Assembly: GCA_017475265.1 (NCBI GenBank) | Contig: JAFVFY010000043.1 | Location: forward strand, 1-51,786 | Length of the DNA stretch: 51,786 nt | Reading direction: 5' to 3' | From: Prevotella sp. | Lineage (GTDB): Bacteria; Bacteroidota; Bacteroidia; Bacteroidales; Bacteroidaceae | Part shown: positions 31,139 to 40,459 of the stretch, in pieces | Layout of the letters: each line of letters begins with the position of its first letter | How positions within the stretch are numbered: position 1 is the first letter of the stretch | Notes under the pieces: generated by a model | Told to the model about the DNA's origin: nothing | What the model saw: only the letters and a program-made list of their open reading frames with translations | Database searches by the model: none | Position numbers and translations under genes: made by a program

Positions 31139-31150
31139 TATGGTCTATGA

Positions 31151-34100
31151 TTACCAGACTTGTTTTCTTCCATTTGAGATGACTATCCTATTACCTGTGT
31201 TGGCATTGCGACTGGCAGCCTTACGTCCGTCGAGGGTGTACTTGCTGCTGTTGGCTGGCAGTTCTTTGGGAGTGTTGATGCCAGTTACGACATCCATATA
31301 GTCATCAACGTTTGCCACGAAGTTGATGTCGTGTATGGTGCTCGTGCCGGTAGTAGAGGTCAGTCCGAAGATGGTCTGCCCCATACACAGGCTGTTGCGC
31401 TCCTGGGTGAAGTTGTCGTAGAGTCCGCTGGTCGCCATGTTGAAGGCAATGACCTGTTGGCTCACGCCATCCAAGGTTGTAGTCTCTACGCTGGCGGGTG
31501 GCACTTGCGAGCCCCGGTTGGTACCGTTGAGCCACCACAGGTAGCTGGCGCCACTGGTGGTCTTGAGGTTCGTGCCGCGAATGACGAGGTAAATCTGGTC
31601 TTTCGAGATGTCGTAGTCCAGCTCCTGCCATTTCATCATCAGCGCCACGTTGTTGGCTCCCGTACCGGCATTGACGGTCAAGGTGTTGTTCTCCGTGTCG
31701 TAGCTGAACTTGCTGGCCTGTACGCGGTTGCTGTCGCCTGTTGTCCAGTCGGTACAGCGAAACTGATAGGCGTTCGCCTCGGCGTTGTAGTCCTTCATCA
31801 GTCGCACGTAATAGATTCCGGGACAGAGTGTTGAGCTGCTTGCCGTCAGACGAACCACGAACTTCGTCTTGCCCTTGGCCAGTGAGGCGGGAATGGCATA
31901 CTCGACGTTGTAGAAGCCATTGACGTCGCTGCCCTTGAAGGAAGAGGGGATGGTGATGTCGGCAATCTTCTGCCCGTCGATGGTGAGCGTGGCCTGACGT
32001 CCCTTGTCGGCCAGGTTGAAGCGGAACATCACGCTGAGGTTCTCCTCTACACCACTATTATTATATAATGTGTACTGGATATAGCCGTTGGCGCGGGCGT
32101 CGCGATAGCGTTCTGAGTTGTACATGCCCGTCGACGAGTCGCTGCTGTGACGGCTGTCGTGTCCGGCCTCGCTCTGCTGCTCACCGGGAGCCACGAAGTC
32201 GAGGGTGCGCTGTTCCAGTGCCTCGCGCTCAGCCTCGGTCTTGGCCATGGAGCTGTTGTTGTAGTTCTCGGCGGTTTGCTGATACCAGTAGCACATATAG
32301 CGCTGGTGGTGAATCTTGTAGAAGGGAACGAGTTTCAGCGACGACCACTTGTAGGAGGCTACGTCGGGACGTGAGACATCAATGACGAAGCTGAGGTCGA
32401 GGCTGCGCAGACGTTCTATGCGCGAGAGGACATCGGCGCGGTCGCCGATGAGCATAGGCGCGTCGACCAGGCTCTTCGACGTGGCACGGCTGCCAGGGGC
32501 GTGGTCCATGCGGCCCTCGCCGCCGTAGACGTTCGGGAGGGTCTCGGCGGGTAAACCGTCGAGGGCACTGTCATCGCCGGAGGGGGCGGTGGTGGCGGCG
32601 CCAAGCAGGATGGGGCCGAACTTGAAGGCGATGTAGTCGGTGTAGTTGGGGCACTCTTCGTAACGCAGCTGCATGTCGAGCATGATGTTGATTTTGTCGC
32701 CCACCTGCCAGTCGCGGGTTTCCTTGATGAAGCTGGCTTTGCCGGTCTCAACGGGGGAACCGTCGAGGGCAGTACCGTTGATACTGATGCTATAGTTCTT
32801 GCCGGCCCACTCTGGATGACGGATGGCGATGGTGTAGTGCCCTGCCCTGCCGATGGTCAGTTCGACGGTGTTGTCGTTGGGGAATCTGGTCTCCTGGGTG
32901 ATGACGAAGTCGTCACTCTCAAGACGTGAGGGCGTGAAGAGGTTCACGTAAAGTGTCTCGCTGCCGTCGTGGGTATAGATGAAGTGTCCGTACTTCGAGT
33001 GGTTCTCCATGCCCGTGCCTACGCAGCACCACATGCCCTGGTTGGGCTGGGAGTAGATGCGGTAGCCCTGGGGGCGCAGGGTGGTGAAGTAGACGTAGCC
33101 GCCAGTCTTGGGGTCTTGGGTCGAGAGGATGTGGTTCCACATCGTGCCCTCATAGAAGTCCACGTACTTCGCATCGCCCGTGCGGTCGGCCAACATCTCC
33201 GACATCTTCAGCATATTGTTTGAGTTGCAGCTCTCTGGGCCGTCCAGCTGGTCGATGTATCGGTTCGAGTTCTCCACGGAGAGGAAATGCTCGCCCACGC
33301 TATTTCCGCCGATGCAGACGGTGCGGTTCGTGGCCACGTCCTGCCAGAAGTTCTCGGCGGCCTTCTTGTAGCTGGTCAGCGTGCTGCTTTGCTCGAAGAT
33401 GCGCTCCATGCCGATGAACTTAGGCACCTGCGTATTGGCGTGCTTGCCGTCGAGGAAGGTCTTGTTCAGTGTCTGCATACCGTTGAGCATGGCCTTGTGG
33501 GTGTATTTCTTCGCAGCGTTCAGGTATTTCACGTCGCCGAAGAGCTGATAGGCGTCGAGCATCGACTCGTTCATGCCGCCGTGCTCGCAGTTGAGGAAGC
33601 CCTCGAAGTCGTTGGCGTTGACCTTCTGTATGAGGTTCACGCTCCAGTCGGCCATCTTTCGGAACAGCTCCTTGGCCACCTCACTATTGCCATAGATATA
33701 AGCGTCGCGCAGTCCGGCCAGGATTTTGTGCTGCACGTAGAAGGGTACCCAGCCCCAGTTGCTCTGAATCCCGGAGAGGTCGCCGGCGTAGAGTTTCTTC
33801 CACGAGTCGTTGATGGGCTGTCCGCCGATGAAGCCGTAGAGTCCCTCGGTGTTCGTGTCGTAAGCGTCCTGGCAGTCCTTCATCACTTGGAGCATATAGT
33901 CCAGCCGCTCCTTCAGCTGTGCACGCTTGGCCTCGTCGTGACAGGCAGCCCAGGCAAGGGCCAGCGCCGAGAGGTAGTGACCGCCCACATGACCGCTGAG
34001 GTCGAAGCCCGCGTCGCCGCCCCAGTTCTTGAAGTTGGGATGCTTCGTCAGCCACTGGTAGTAGGGCGACGATTGGTCGGAAGTGGAGGCTAGTCCGCTC

Positions 34101-34303
34101 TGCCGCACGTAGGGCGTGAGCAGACGGTCAACGTCGTACTGCATCAGATGGTCGATGTTCAGGTCCATGGCCGTCTTCATCGGGCCATCGAGCAGCGTCA
34201 CCTGTTCCAGGTCGAAATGTTTAGGATAGAGTTCGCTCTGCGCGAAGCCTGTAGCTGTAGCGATAGACAGCATGGCGGCTAAAAAAAGTCTTGTCGTATT
34301 CAT
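31151..34303 (-). CDS. GH127-family beta-L-arabinofuranosidase-like secreted enzyme
   Basis: 1050 residues with signal MNTTRLFLAAMLSIATATGFAQ. The catalytic (alpha/alpha)6 barrel follows: DLEQVTLLDGPMKTAMDLN, HVGGHYLSALALAWA, GFLNCEHGGMNESMLDAYQLF. The zinc-cysteine site of GH127 is visible as Glu357 and Cys359 in GPESCNSN and Cys426-Cys427 in MWCCVGTG, matching the Glu/Cys3 set of Bifidobacterium HypBA1. Beta-sandwich parts, a DUF4986-like segment and a C-terminal carbohydrate-binding-like domain follow. It ends in a Prevotella-type tail (SKYTLDGRKAASRN...RIVISNGRKQVW). It removes terminal beta-L-arabinofuranose from plant glycans, outside the cell or in the periplasm. I see no repeat insertion in this gene. 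Confidence 0.9.
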   Translation of the reverse strand: MNTTRLFLAAMLSIATATGFAQSELYPKHFDLEQVTLLDGPMKTAMDLNIDHLMQYDVDRLLTPYVRQSGLASTSDQSSPYYQWLTKHPNFKNWGGDAGFDLSGHVGGHYLSALALAWAACHDEAKRAQLKERLDYMLQVMKDCQDAYDTNTEGLYGFIGGQPINDSWKKLYAGDLSGIQSNWGWVPFYVQHKILAGLRDAYIYGNSEVAKELFRKMADWSVNLIQKVNANDFEGFLNCEHGGMNESMLDAYQLFGDVKYLNAAKKYTHKAMLNGMQTLNKTFLDGKHANTQVPKFIGMERIFEQSSTLTSYKKAAENFWQDVATNRTVCIGGNSVGEHFLSVENSNRYIDQLDGPESCNSNNMLKMSEMLADRTGDAKYVDFYEGTMWNHILSTQDPKTGGYVYFTTLRPQGYRIYSQPNQGMWCCVGTGMENHSKYGHFIYTHDGSETLYVNLFTPSRLESDDFVITQETRFPNDNTVELTIGRAGHYTIAIRHPEWAGKNYSISINGTALDGSPVETGKASFIKETRDWQVGDKINIMLDMQLRYEECPNYTDYIAFKFGPILLGAATTAPSGDDSALDGLPAETLPNVYGGEGRMDHAPGSRATSKSLVDAPMLIGDRADVLSRIERLRSLDLSFVIDVSRPDVASYKWSSLKLVPFYKIHHQRYMCYWYQQTAENYNNSSMAKTEAEREALEQRTLDFVAPGEQQSEAGHDSRHSSDSSTGMYNSERYRDARANGYIQYTLYNNSGVEENLSVMFRFNLADKGRQATLTIDGQKIADITIPSSFKGSDVNGFYNVEYAIPASLAKGKTKFVVRLTASSSTLCPGIYYVRLMKDYNAEANAYQFRCTDWTTGDSNRVQASKFSYDTENNTLTVNAGTGANNVALMMKWQELDYDISKDQIYLVIRGTNLKTTSGASYLWWLNGTNRGSQVPPASVETTTLDGVSQQVIAFNMATSGLYDNFTQERNSLCMGQTIFGLTSTTGTSTIHDINFVANVDDYMDVVTGINTPKELPANSSKYTLDGRKAASRNANTGNRIVISNGRKQVW

Positions 34304-34343
34304 ATCATTATTGTTATAGGCTATATTCCCTATTATTGGGTTG

Positions 34344-34351
34344 CAAAGGTA
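34344..34351 (-). promoter_or_regulatory. Promoter box of the GH127 gene
   Basis: Minus-strand TACCTTTG 41 bases before the start; a near-match to TTTG (CTTG) lies 19 bases upstream. Confidence 0.65.
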
Positions 34352-34469
34352 ATCAAAAAAAGCGAACTTCCAAGCAATTCGCCTTATTTTTTAGTCTTTA
34401 TACAAGAAACGAGAGTTGTAATGATTGTTAAAAATGGGGGATTGTGGCAAATATTCCCTGGAAAAGGAC

Positions 34470-34477
34470 TACTTTTG
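34470..34477 (+). promoter_or_regulatory. Promoter box of the second serine acetyltransferase gene
   Basis: TACTTTTG 19 bases before ATG 34496; no good -33 box. None of the twin-operator sequence of the sulfur island is present here. Confidence 0.6.
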
Positions 34478-34495
34478 CACTTAAAAATAGAAGAA

Positions 34496-35407
34496 ATGAG
34501 TAATATGCCAAGAAAGAACGAGGTGTTGCTGCGCAACGTGGAGCTGCTCTCACGCCACACGGAGACAGAGCTGGCAATGATGCCAGCTGGAACGGCTCCA
34601 CTGCCGTCGGTCGAGGAGGTGCGCCGCATTGTGAGCCTGTCGAAGGACATCATCTTCACTGACTATTTCCACAAGCGGCAGAGCGACGAACAGATGCGCT
34701 CCTACCACATTGGGGAGTCGATGGAACAGCTGTATGAGTTGCTGTTACGCCAGGTGGCGCGTGGCTTGCAGTTCTGCGAGGACTGCACGGAAGACGACGT
34801 GCACGCCGCCGCCGAGGACATCACCTTGCGCTTCATTGACCAGCTGCCTGAGGTGAAGCGGCTGCTCTATACCGACGTCGAGGCAATGTTCATCAGCGAC
34901 CCCGCCGCCACGAACTATGGCGAGGTCATCTATTGCTACCCCGTGATGAACACGATGACACACTTCCGCCTGGCTCACGTGCTCCACAAGATGCAAGTGC
35001 CCGTCATACCGCGCATCATCACCGAGCTGGCACACTCGCGCACTGGCATTGACATTCACCCTGGAGCACAGATAGGAGAATACTTCGCCATAGACCATGG
35101 CACAGGTGTCGTCATTGGCGAGACGACCATTATCGGCAACCATGTCACGCTCTATCAGGGTGTGACGCTCGGCGCTAAAAGTTTCAAGTACGATGACGAT
35201 GGCAACATGCTCAACATTCCGCGTCACCCTATCATCGAGGACTACGTCACTATCTACAGTAACGCCTCCATTCTGGGACGTATCACCATCGGTCATCACT
35301 CCGTTATCGGCGGCAATATCTGGGTGACCAACAACGTCCCACCATACTCTCGCATACAGCAGGGCAAGGCCGTAGACTCCACGTTCCAGGGAGGACTGGG
35401 AATCTAA
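34496..35407 (+). CDS. Serine O-acetyltransferase, stand-alone paralogue
   Basis: 303 residues from ATG 34496, collinear with the operon copy at 15172 and very similar through the beta-helix (TGIDIHPGAQIGEYFAIDHG, TLYQGVTLGAKSFKYDDDGN, ILGRITIGHHSVIGGNIWV). The N-terminal halves differ more (LLRNVELLSRHTETELAMMP against LMRNVNLLSRLTEQEVRMMP). It makes O-acetylserine. It has its own promoter without the sulfur-island operators, so it may be the general cysteine-biosynthesis enzyme while the operon copy serves the encapsulin system. Confidence 0.92.
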   Translation: MSNMPRKNEVLLRNVELLSRHTETELAMMPAGTAPLPSVEEVRRIVSLSKDIIFTDYFHKRQSDEQMRSYHIGESMEQLYELLLRQVARGLQFCEDCTEDDVHAAAEDITLRFIDQLPEVKRLLYTDVEAMFISDPAATNYGEVIYCYPVMNTMTHFRLAHVLHKMQVPVIPRIITELAHSRTGIDIHPGAQIGEYFAIDHGTGVVIGETTIIGNHVTLYQGVTLGAKSFKYDDDGNMLNIPRHPIIEDYVTIYSNASILGRITIGHHSVIGGNIWVTNNVPPYSRIQQGKAVDSTFQGGLGI

Positions 35408-35429
35408 GGAAAACTCTGTAGATAATGGC

Positions 35430-36017
35430 TTATTCGAAGCTGAGCTTCTCCAGTCGCTGACGCAGTTGTTGCTCTTCGGAAAGGCGAATGGCTAGGCGTA
35501 GGCAGCAGGTATTGTCGAAGGTCTGCTCCACAATGCGGGGTTGCATGTCCTTGACGACGCGCATCACCTGATTCATCATCACATAAGGAAATTCGTAGTC
35601 GACGATGGCCTCCACCTGTCGTTCTTCGACCCTGGCATGAGCCAGAGCATCAGCGGCGGCCTCACGATAGGCCACGATGAGGCCACAGGTGCCGAGGTTC
35701 ACACCGCCGTAGTAACGTACCACAACGATGAGAACATCGGTCAGTTCGTTGGAGTTAATCTGTCCCAGAATAGGCTTGCCCGCCGTCGATGAAGGCTCGC
35801 CGTCATCGTTGGCACGGAAGTCCTTGCGCTCAGGGCCGAGCATATAGGCATAGCAAACATGGCGAGCATCGTAGAAGCGCTTGCGGTAACCGTCGATGAT
35901 GGTCTTCACCTCGTCGGCGGTTTCCACGTGATGGGCGAAGGCGTAGAACTTGCTCCGCTTCTCGGAGTAGAAGCCCTCGGCCACTGCGCCGGCTATGGTC
36001 TTATAAACGTCGGTCAA
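35430..36017 (-). CDS. IMPACT/YigZ (UPF0029) family protein
   Basis: 195 residues. Marks: EKRSKFYAFAHHVETADEV, ARHVCYAYML, the central RANDDGEPSSTAGKPIL, and VVVRYYGGVNLGTCGLIVAYREAA. Members have a ribosomal S5 domain 2-like fold and are tied to translational stress (IMPACT/GCN1) in eukaryotes; the bacterial role is unclear. The only family-like start is TTG 36017, which directly follows AAATCGTAAATAG spacer units. Confidence 0.88.
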   Translation of the reverse strand: MTDVYKTIAGAVAEGFYSEKRSKFYAFAHHVETADEVKTIIDGYRKRFYDARHVCYAYMLGPERKDFRANDDGEPSSTAGKPILGQINSNELTDVLIVVVRYYGGVNLGTCGLIVAYREAAADALAHARVEERQVEAIVDYEFPYVMMNQVMRVVKDMQPRIVEQTFDNTCCLRLAIRLSEEQQLRQRLEKLSFE

Positions 36018-36262
36018 CTCTATTTACGATTTACGAAGTTACGATTTACGATTTACATGTTGGGGGAGTTAATGGGAGTTATGGGGGAGTTAAAGGGAGT
36101 TAAAGACGTTAGTCTTGCTGACCCATTCTTTTTTGGCGAAGTGAGTGTCGTCCTTTAACTCCCTCTAACTCCCCCATAACTCCCTTTAACTCCCCCATAA
36201 CTCCCTTTAACTCCCCCATAACTCCCTTTAACTCCCCCATAACTCCCTTTAACTCCATAAAC
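36018..36262. repeat. Inverted tandem repeats of GGGGGAGTTA
   Basis: AAATCGT spacer units (36018-36055), then GGGGGAGTTAATGGGAGTTA-type units (36062-36105), a unique ~50-base loop, then about five 21-base units CTCCCTTTAACTCCCCCATAA (36155-36255). The two arrays are inverted, so the gap could form a very long hairpin. No gene is seen. Confidence 0.85.
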
Positions 36263-37510
36263 TTATGATAACTTATGCACTACCAGTCCTGAGCGGAGCT
36301 TTGGCTCAAACCACGTGGCCTTTGGAGGCATAATCTTGCCGCTGTCGGCGATGTCCATGATCTGCTGCATGGAGACGGGGTAGAGGGCGAGGGCAGTGCG
36401 CATCTCACCGCTGTCCACACGGCGTTTCAGTTCGCCCAGGCCGCGCAGTCCACCCACGAAGTCGATGCGCTTCGAGGAGCGCAGGTCGCCAATGTTGAGC
36501 ACCTTGTCGAGGATGAGACGGCTAGAGATATCCACATCGAGTACGCCGATGGGGTCGTTGTCATCGTAGGTGCCCTCCTTGGCCTTCAGGCTATACCAGT
36601 GTTGGTCTAGATAGAGCGAGAATTCATGAAGACGGGCGGGCTTATAGATGTCGGTACCCTTGTCCTCGACGATAAAATCCTGACTCAGCGCCTTGAGGAA
36701 CTCCTCGGAGCTAAGTCCGTTGAGGTCCTTGAGCACACGGTTGTAGTCGAGCACGGTGAGTTGCGAGGCCTGGAAGCAGACGGCCATGAAATAGTTATAC
36801 TCCTCCTGTCCGGTGTGGTTGGGATTGAGACGCTGCTTCTCCGCTCCCACGAGGGCTGCGGCAGCCGAACGGTGGTGGCCGTCGGCAATGTAGAGCGACT
36901 CCATCTTGGCAAACTCAGCAGTGATGGTCTGCATGTCCTGCTCGTCGTCAATCACCCAGAACTGGTGGCGGAAACCGTCGATGGGGGCGATGAAGTCGTA
37001 CTCCGGCTCCGTCTGGGCATAGCGCATGATGAGCGCGTCGAGCACCTTGTTGTCGGGATAGGCAAAGAAAACCGGCTCCATGTTCGCATTGTTCACGCGG
37101 ACGTGCTTCATGCGGTCTTCCTCCTTGTCGCGGCGCGTCAGCTCGTGCTTCTTGATGCGACCCTCCATGTAGTCGTTCACCCAGGCGCCGACCACGAGAC
37201 CGTACTGCGTCTTGCCATTCATGGTCTGAGCGTATATATAATAATGTTCGCGCTCGTCCTGCACCAGCCAGCCCTTGTCCTGGAACTTCTGGAAGTTACG
37301 GGCAGCCTGCTCATACACACATGGGTCGTACTCCGACGTGCCCACGGGGAAGTCTATCTCGGGTTTGATGATGTGATAGAGGCTCTTTTCATTGTCGCCG
37401 GCCTCGGCACGGGCCTCTTCAGAGTCGAGCACGTCGTAGGGACGGCTCTCCACTTGCTCCACCAGCTCACGGGGCGGGCGGAGTCCACGGAAGGGTTTTA
37501 CTGTAATCAT
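36263..37510 (-). CDS. DUF1015-family protein
   Basis: 415 residues, full length for DUF1015: MITVKPFRGLRPPRELVEQVESRPYDVL at the start, HELTRRDKEEDRMKHV, FIAPIDGFRHQFWVI, and the most conserved block SLYIADGHHRSAAAALV. The fold is related to ParB/SerK-like nucleotide-binding proteins, and in Bacteroidetes the gene is often near serine biosynthesis genes; here the nearby gene is a serine acetyltransferase. The biochemical role is not settled. It has its own promoter. Confidence 0.88.
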   Translation of the reverse strand: MITVKPFRGLRPPRELVEQVESRPYDVLDSEEARAEAGDNEKSLYHIIKPEIDFPVGTSEYDPCVYEQAARNFQKFQDKGWLVQDEREHYYIYAQTMNGKTQYGLVVGAWVNDYMEGRIKKHELTRRDKEEDRMKHVRVNNANMEPVFFAYPDNKVLDALIMRYAQTEPEYDFIAPIDGFRHQFWVIDDEQDMQTITAEFAKMESLYIADGHHRSAAAALVGAEKQRLNPNHTGQEEYNYFMAVCFQASQLTVLDYNRVLKDLNGLSSEEFLKALSQDFIVEDKGTDIYKPARLHEFSLYLDQHWYSLKAKEGTYDDNDPIGVLDVDISSRLILDKVLNIGDLRSSKRIDFVGGLRGLGELKRRVDSGEMRTALALYPVSMQQIMDIADSGKIMPPKATWFEPKLRSGLVVHKLS

Positions 37511-37539
37511 TATGGTGTTGTATTAGTGATAATCACGTG

Positions 37540-37547
37540 CAAAAGTA
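37540..37547 (-). promoter_or_regulatory. Promoter box of the DUF1015 gene
   Basis: Minus-strand TACTTTTG, 30 bases before the start; ATTG at 20 bases further up may serve as -33. Confidence 0.6.
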
Positions 37548-37623
37548 CGCATTAACTTTGACATAGCCAATCTTTTTAGCATAAATTAAGCGGGGTTACA
37601 GATGGTTATAAGAAAAAAAAGAC

Positions 37624-37631
37624 TACCTTTG
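37624..37631 (+). promoter_or_regulatory. Promoter box next to a glycosidase start
   Basis: TACCTTTG ends only five bases before ATG 37636, so the message would be leaderless or nearly so. Confidence 0.6.
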
Positions 37632-37635
37632 CACC

Positions 37636-40413
37636 ATGACAGAGACGATAAGAAGAACCGTATTCATGGTGCTGCTCCTTGTTTGTCCGTCGGTGCTGCT
37701 GTCACAGACGGTAAACGTAGTGACGAGGACAAACGCCAGCGAGCAGGAACTCTATGCGGCCGAATACCTGGAGAAGAAGCTGAACACGCTGGGCTATAAG
37801 GTGCAGGGCGATGGCTTTCAGGTCGTGCTGGAACTCGCGGACGAGCCGCCCGTGCTCCCCGACGAGGCCTATCAAATCATCCCGATGGGTAAGGAGGGTA
37901 TGCGTATCACGGCCAGCGGCGCAAAAGGCATCATCTACGGAGCCGTGGAGTATGCCGACCAGGTGAAGCACCAGGGGCGCCTGGACGTGGGCAGTATCAG
38001 TGAAGAGCCACAGATGGTGATGCGCGGCACGTGTATAGGACTGCAAAAGACGGTCTACCTGCCCGGTCATACCGTTTACGAATATCCCTATACACCTGAG
38101 AACTTCCCTTGGTTCTACGACAAGGAGCAATGGCTGCGCTACCTCGACATGATGGTGGAATGTAAGATGAACTCGCTCTACCTTTGGAACGGCCATCCCT
38201 TCGCGTCGCTGGTGCGGCTGGAGGACTATCCCTTCGCCGTGGAGGTCAACGACGAGACCTTCCGCAAGAACGAGGAGATGTTCTCATTCCTCACCCGTGA
38301 GGCCAGCCGTCGAGGCATCTGGGTCATCCAGATGTTCTACAATATTATATTAAGTAAGCCCTTCGCCGACCATTACGGTCTGAAGACGCAAGACCGTAAC
38401 CGGCCCATCACGCCCCTCATCGCCGACTACACCCGTAAGTCGATAGCCGCCTTCATCAAGAAATATCCCAATGTGGGGCTGCTCGTCTGTCTCGGCGAGG
38501 CCATGGCTACTATCGAGGATGATGTGGAGTGGATGACCAAGACCATCATCCCAGGGATTCTGGATGGAATACCCACCCCCAGCCCCTCCCCAAGGGAGGG
38601 GGGTAAATTTAGCTCTGCTAATGAGTCTAATCCATCCCTCCTCCCCTCGGGAAGGGCAGGGGATGGGTTACCTCCCATCGTCCTCCGCGCTCACGACACC
38701 GACGGCCCGCGCGTGCTCGCCGAGGCCTTGAAGCTCTACCCCAACATCTACACCATGTCGAAATACACGGGCGAGAGCCTCACCACCTACGAGCCTGGTG
38801 GTCCCTGGGGTGAGACCCACCGTGAGCTGGCCGCCGCTGCCCCCGTTCACATCGACAACGTGCACATCCTAGCCAACCTCGAACCCTGGCGCTGGTCATC
38901 GCCAACCTTCATCCGGAAAGCCGTTGGAGCCATGCACAGTGTTCACAACTCCCGTGGCCTCCACCTCTATCCCCAAGCCTCCTACTGGGACTGGCCCTAC
39001 ACCGCCGACCGTCTGCCTGATGGTCAGCGTCTCTTTCAGCTCGACCGCGACTGGATGTGGTATCGTGCATGGGGTCGCTACGCCTGGAATGACCAGCGTG
39101 GCGACGACAAGACTTACTGGACGCAGGAACTTTCCCAGCACTACGGCATCACCGAAGAGGCCGCTGCCCACCTGCTGACGGCCTACGACGAGGCTGGCGA
39201 GATAGCCCCCAAGCTCCTCCGTCGCTTCGGCATCACCGAGGGCAACCGCCAGACGCTGCTCCTAGGCATGAAGATGGCGCAGCTCGTGAATCCCTTTAAG
39301 TTCAACGTCTACCCCGGCTTTTACGAGAGCTGCGGCCCCATGGGCGAAAAGCTCATCGACTACGTGGAGTACGAGCACTTTGACATTCCGCATAATGGCG
39401 AGCTGCCCCTTGACATCGCACAGCAGTGCGTAGACCATGGCAACAAAGCCGTCGAGGCCTTCTCTTTCGTTTTACAGCCTGTTGCGACTCATTCGCAACA
39501 AACGGAACAAAAGTCCGAGTTACTACGCATAGGCAACGACATGCGCTGCTACCAGCTCTTCGCCCAGTCGTTCCAGCAGAAAGTCCTGGCCGCCTACCAC
39601 GCCCTGCGCTACAAATGGACGAAGGACATCAGCGACCTTGACACCGCTGTCCCCTTCCTGGAGAAGAGCGTCGCTCTCTGGCGCGAACTGGCTGACATCA
39701 CCGACAGCACTTACCTCTACGCCAACTCCATGCAGACGGCTCAGCGCCGCATACCCGTGGGCGGTGACAACGGCAACTACAAGACCTGGCGCGAGATGCT
39801 CCCCGTCTACGAAGAGGAGCTGGAGGCCCTGAAAGCCAACATCGAAAAACTGAAACACCCCGCCGCTCAGACAGACGTCCTCATCCTCCCCTCGAAGCCC
39901 GCCCCCGTCCGTTTGTTTAGTGCAGGCAGCGGCACCGTCGCTGCGCCCACCACCGTTTCCCTCGCCAAGGGTTCCCTTCTCTTCGAGAACCGCGCCGACA
40001 CCCCCGTCGACTCCCTCGCCCCAGAACTGCAGGGTCTCAATGCCCTTGTCCTCAACCGCGACTCGACGCGCATCGTCGGCACTACCTTCGCCTTTGAGAC
40101 CGACAAGCCCGTGAAACTCCTCGTGGGTTTCTTCCAGGATGACGACCCGAAATGGGCCAAGCCGCCAAAACTCGAGACCGACGCCACGGGCAATGAATAC
40201 GGCCAGGCAGAACCCGTGCTGGTCAACGCCATTGCCATTGAACAGATGCCGCAGGTGAACATCCATGCCTATAGCCTCCCTGCCGGTCGCCATACACTAC
40301 GTCTACCCAAGGGCATCCTCATCGTCGCCGGTTTCACCGCCGACGCCATCTGCCCGAGGAACTGTGCCCTCAACGGACCGAGCACAGAGGTGGACTGGCT
40401 GTTCCAAAAATAG
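37636..40413 (+). CDS. Secreted glycoside-hydrolase-like protein, family not assigned
   Basis: 925 residues with a signal MTETIRRTVFMVLLLVCPSVLLSQ. Residues ~25-125 look like the small alpha/beta domain that precedes many exo-glycosidases (TNASEQELYAAEYLEKKLNTLGY). A TIM-barrel-like region follows (MRGTCIGLQKT, MNSLYLWNGHPFASLV, GIWVIQMFYNI, PNVGLLVCLGEAMATIEDD), then a helical part and a C-terminal beta domain. It recalls the GH67/GH20-like architecture, but I cannot name the family or the catalytic pair. Residues ~313-345 (TPSPSPREGG...LLPSGRAGDGLP) are an in-frame palindromic insertion. It lies 46 bases upstream of the GH43/GH2 fusion gene and probably shares its operon and glycan. Confidence 0.75.
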   Translation: MTETIRRTVFMVLLLVCPSVLLSQTVNVVTRTNASEQELYAAEYLEKKLNTLGYKVQGDGFQVVLELADEPPVLPDEAYQIIPMGKEGMRITASGAKGIIYGAVEYADQVKHQGRLDVGSISEEPQMVMRGTCIGLQKTVYLPGHTVYEYPYTPENFPWFYDKEQWLRYLDMMVECKMNSLYLWNGHPFASLVRLEDYPFAVEVNDETFRKNEEMFSFLTREASRRGIWVIQMFYNIILSKPFADHYGLKTQDRNRPITPLIADYTRKSIAAFIKKYPNVGLLVCLGEAMATIEDDVEWMTKTIIPGILDGIPTPSPSPREGGKFSSANESNPSLLPSGRAGDGLPPIVLRAHDTDGPRVLAEALKLYPNIYTMSKYTGESLTTYEPGGPWGETHRELAAAAPVHIDNVHILANLEPWRWSSPTFIRKAVGAMHSVHNSRGLHLYPQASYWDWPYTADRLPDGQRLFQLDRDWMWYRAWGRYAWNDQRGDDKTYWTQELSQHYGITEEAAAHLLTAYDEAGEIAPKLLRRFGITEGNRQTLLLGMKMAQLVNPFKFNVYPGFYESCGPMGEKLIDYVEYEHFDIPHNGELPLDIAQQCVDHGNKAVEAFSFVLQPVATHSQQTEQKSELLRIGNDMRCYQLFAQSFQQKVLAAYHALRYKWTKDISDLDTAVPFLEKSVALWRELADITDSTYLYANSMQTAQRRIPVGGDNGNYKTWREMLPVYEEELEALKANIEKLKHPAAQTDVLILPSKPAPVRLFSAGSGTVAAPTTVSLAKGSLLFENRADTPVDSLAPELQGLNALVLNRDSTRIVGTTFAFETDKPVKLLVGFFQDDDPKWAKPPKLETDATGNEYGQAEPVLVNAIAIEQMPQVNIHAYSLPAGRHTLRLPKGILIVAGFTADAICPRNCALNGPSTEVDWLFQK
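38571..38671. repeat. In-frame palindromic element in the unassigned glycosidase gene
   Basis: ACCCCCAGCCCCTCCCC...GGGAGGGGGG at one end and CCCTCCTCCCCTCGGGAAGG...GGGGATGGGTT at the other are inverted relatives around an A/T-rich core. Confidence 0.82.
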
Positions 40414-40418
40414 GCCTC

Positions 40419-40449
40419 TCCCATCCCCCTCCAAAGGAGGGGGCAAAAC
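40419..40449. repeat. CCCCCTCC/GGAGGGGG hairpin between two glycosidase genes
   Basis: CCCCCTCC-AAA-GGAGGGGG in the 46-base gap; the same palindrome family as inside the neighbouring genes. Confidence 0.75.
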
Positions 40450-40459
40450 AACACATAAA

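Noticed and set aside
36155-36255. CRISPR-like 21-base repeats
   Set aside because: There are no unique spacers; it is a simple tandem array.
40265-40459. Earlier start of the GH43/GH2 gene
   Set aside because: It overlaps the end of the preceding glycosidase in another frame; ATG 40460 begins a signal peptide.
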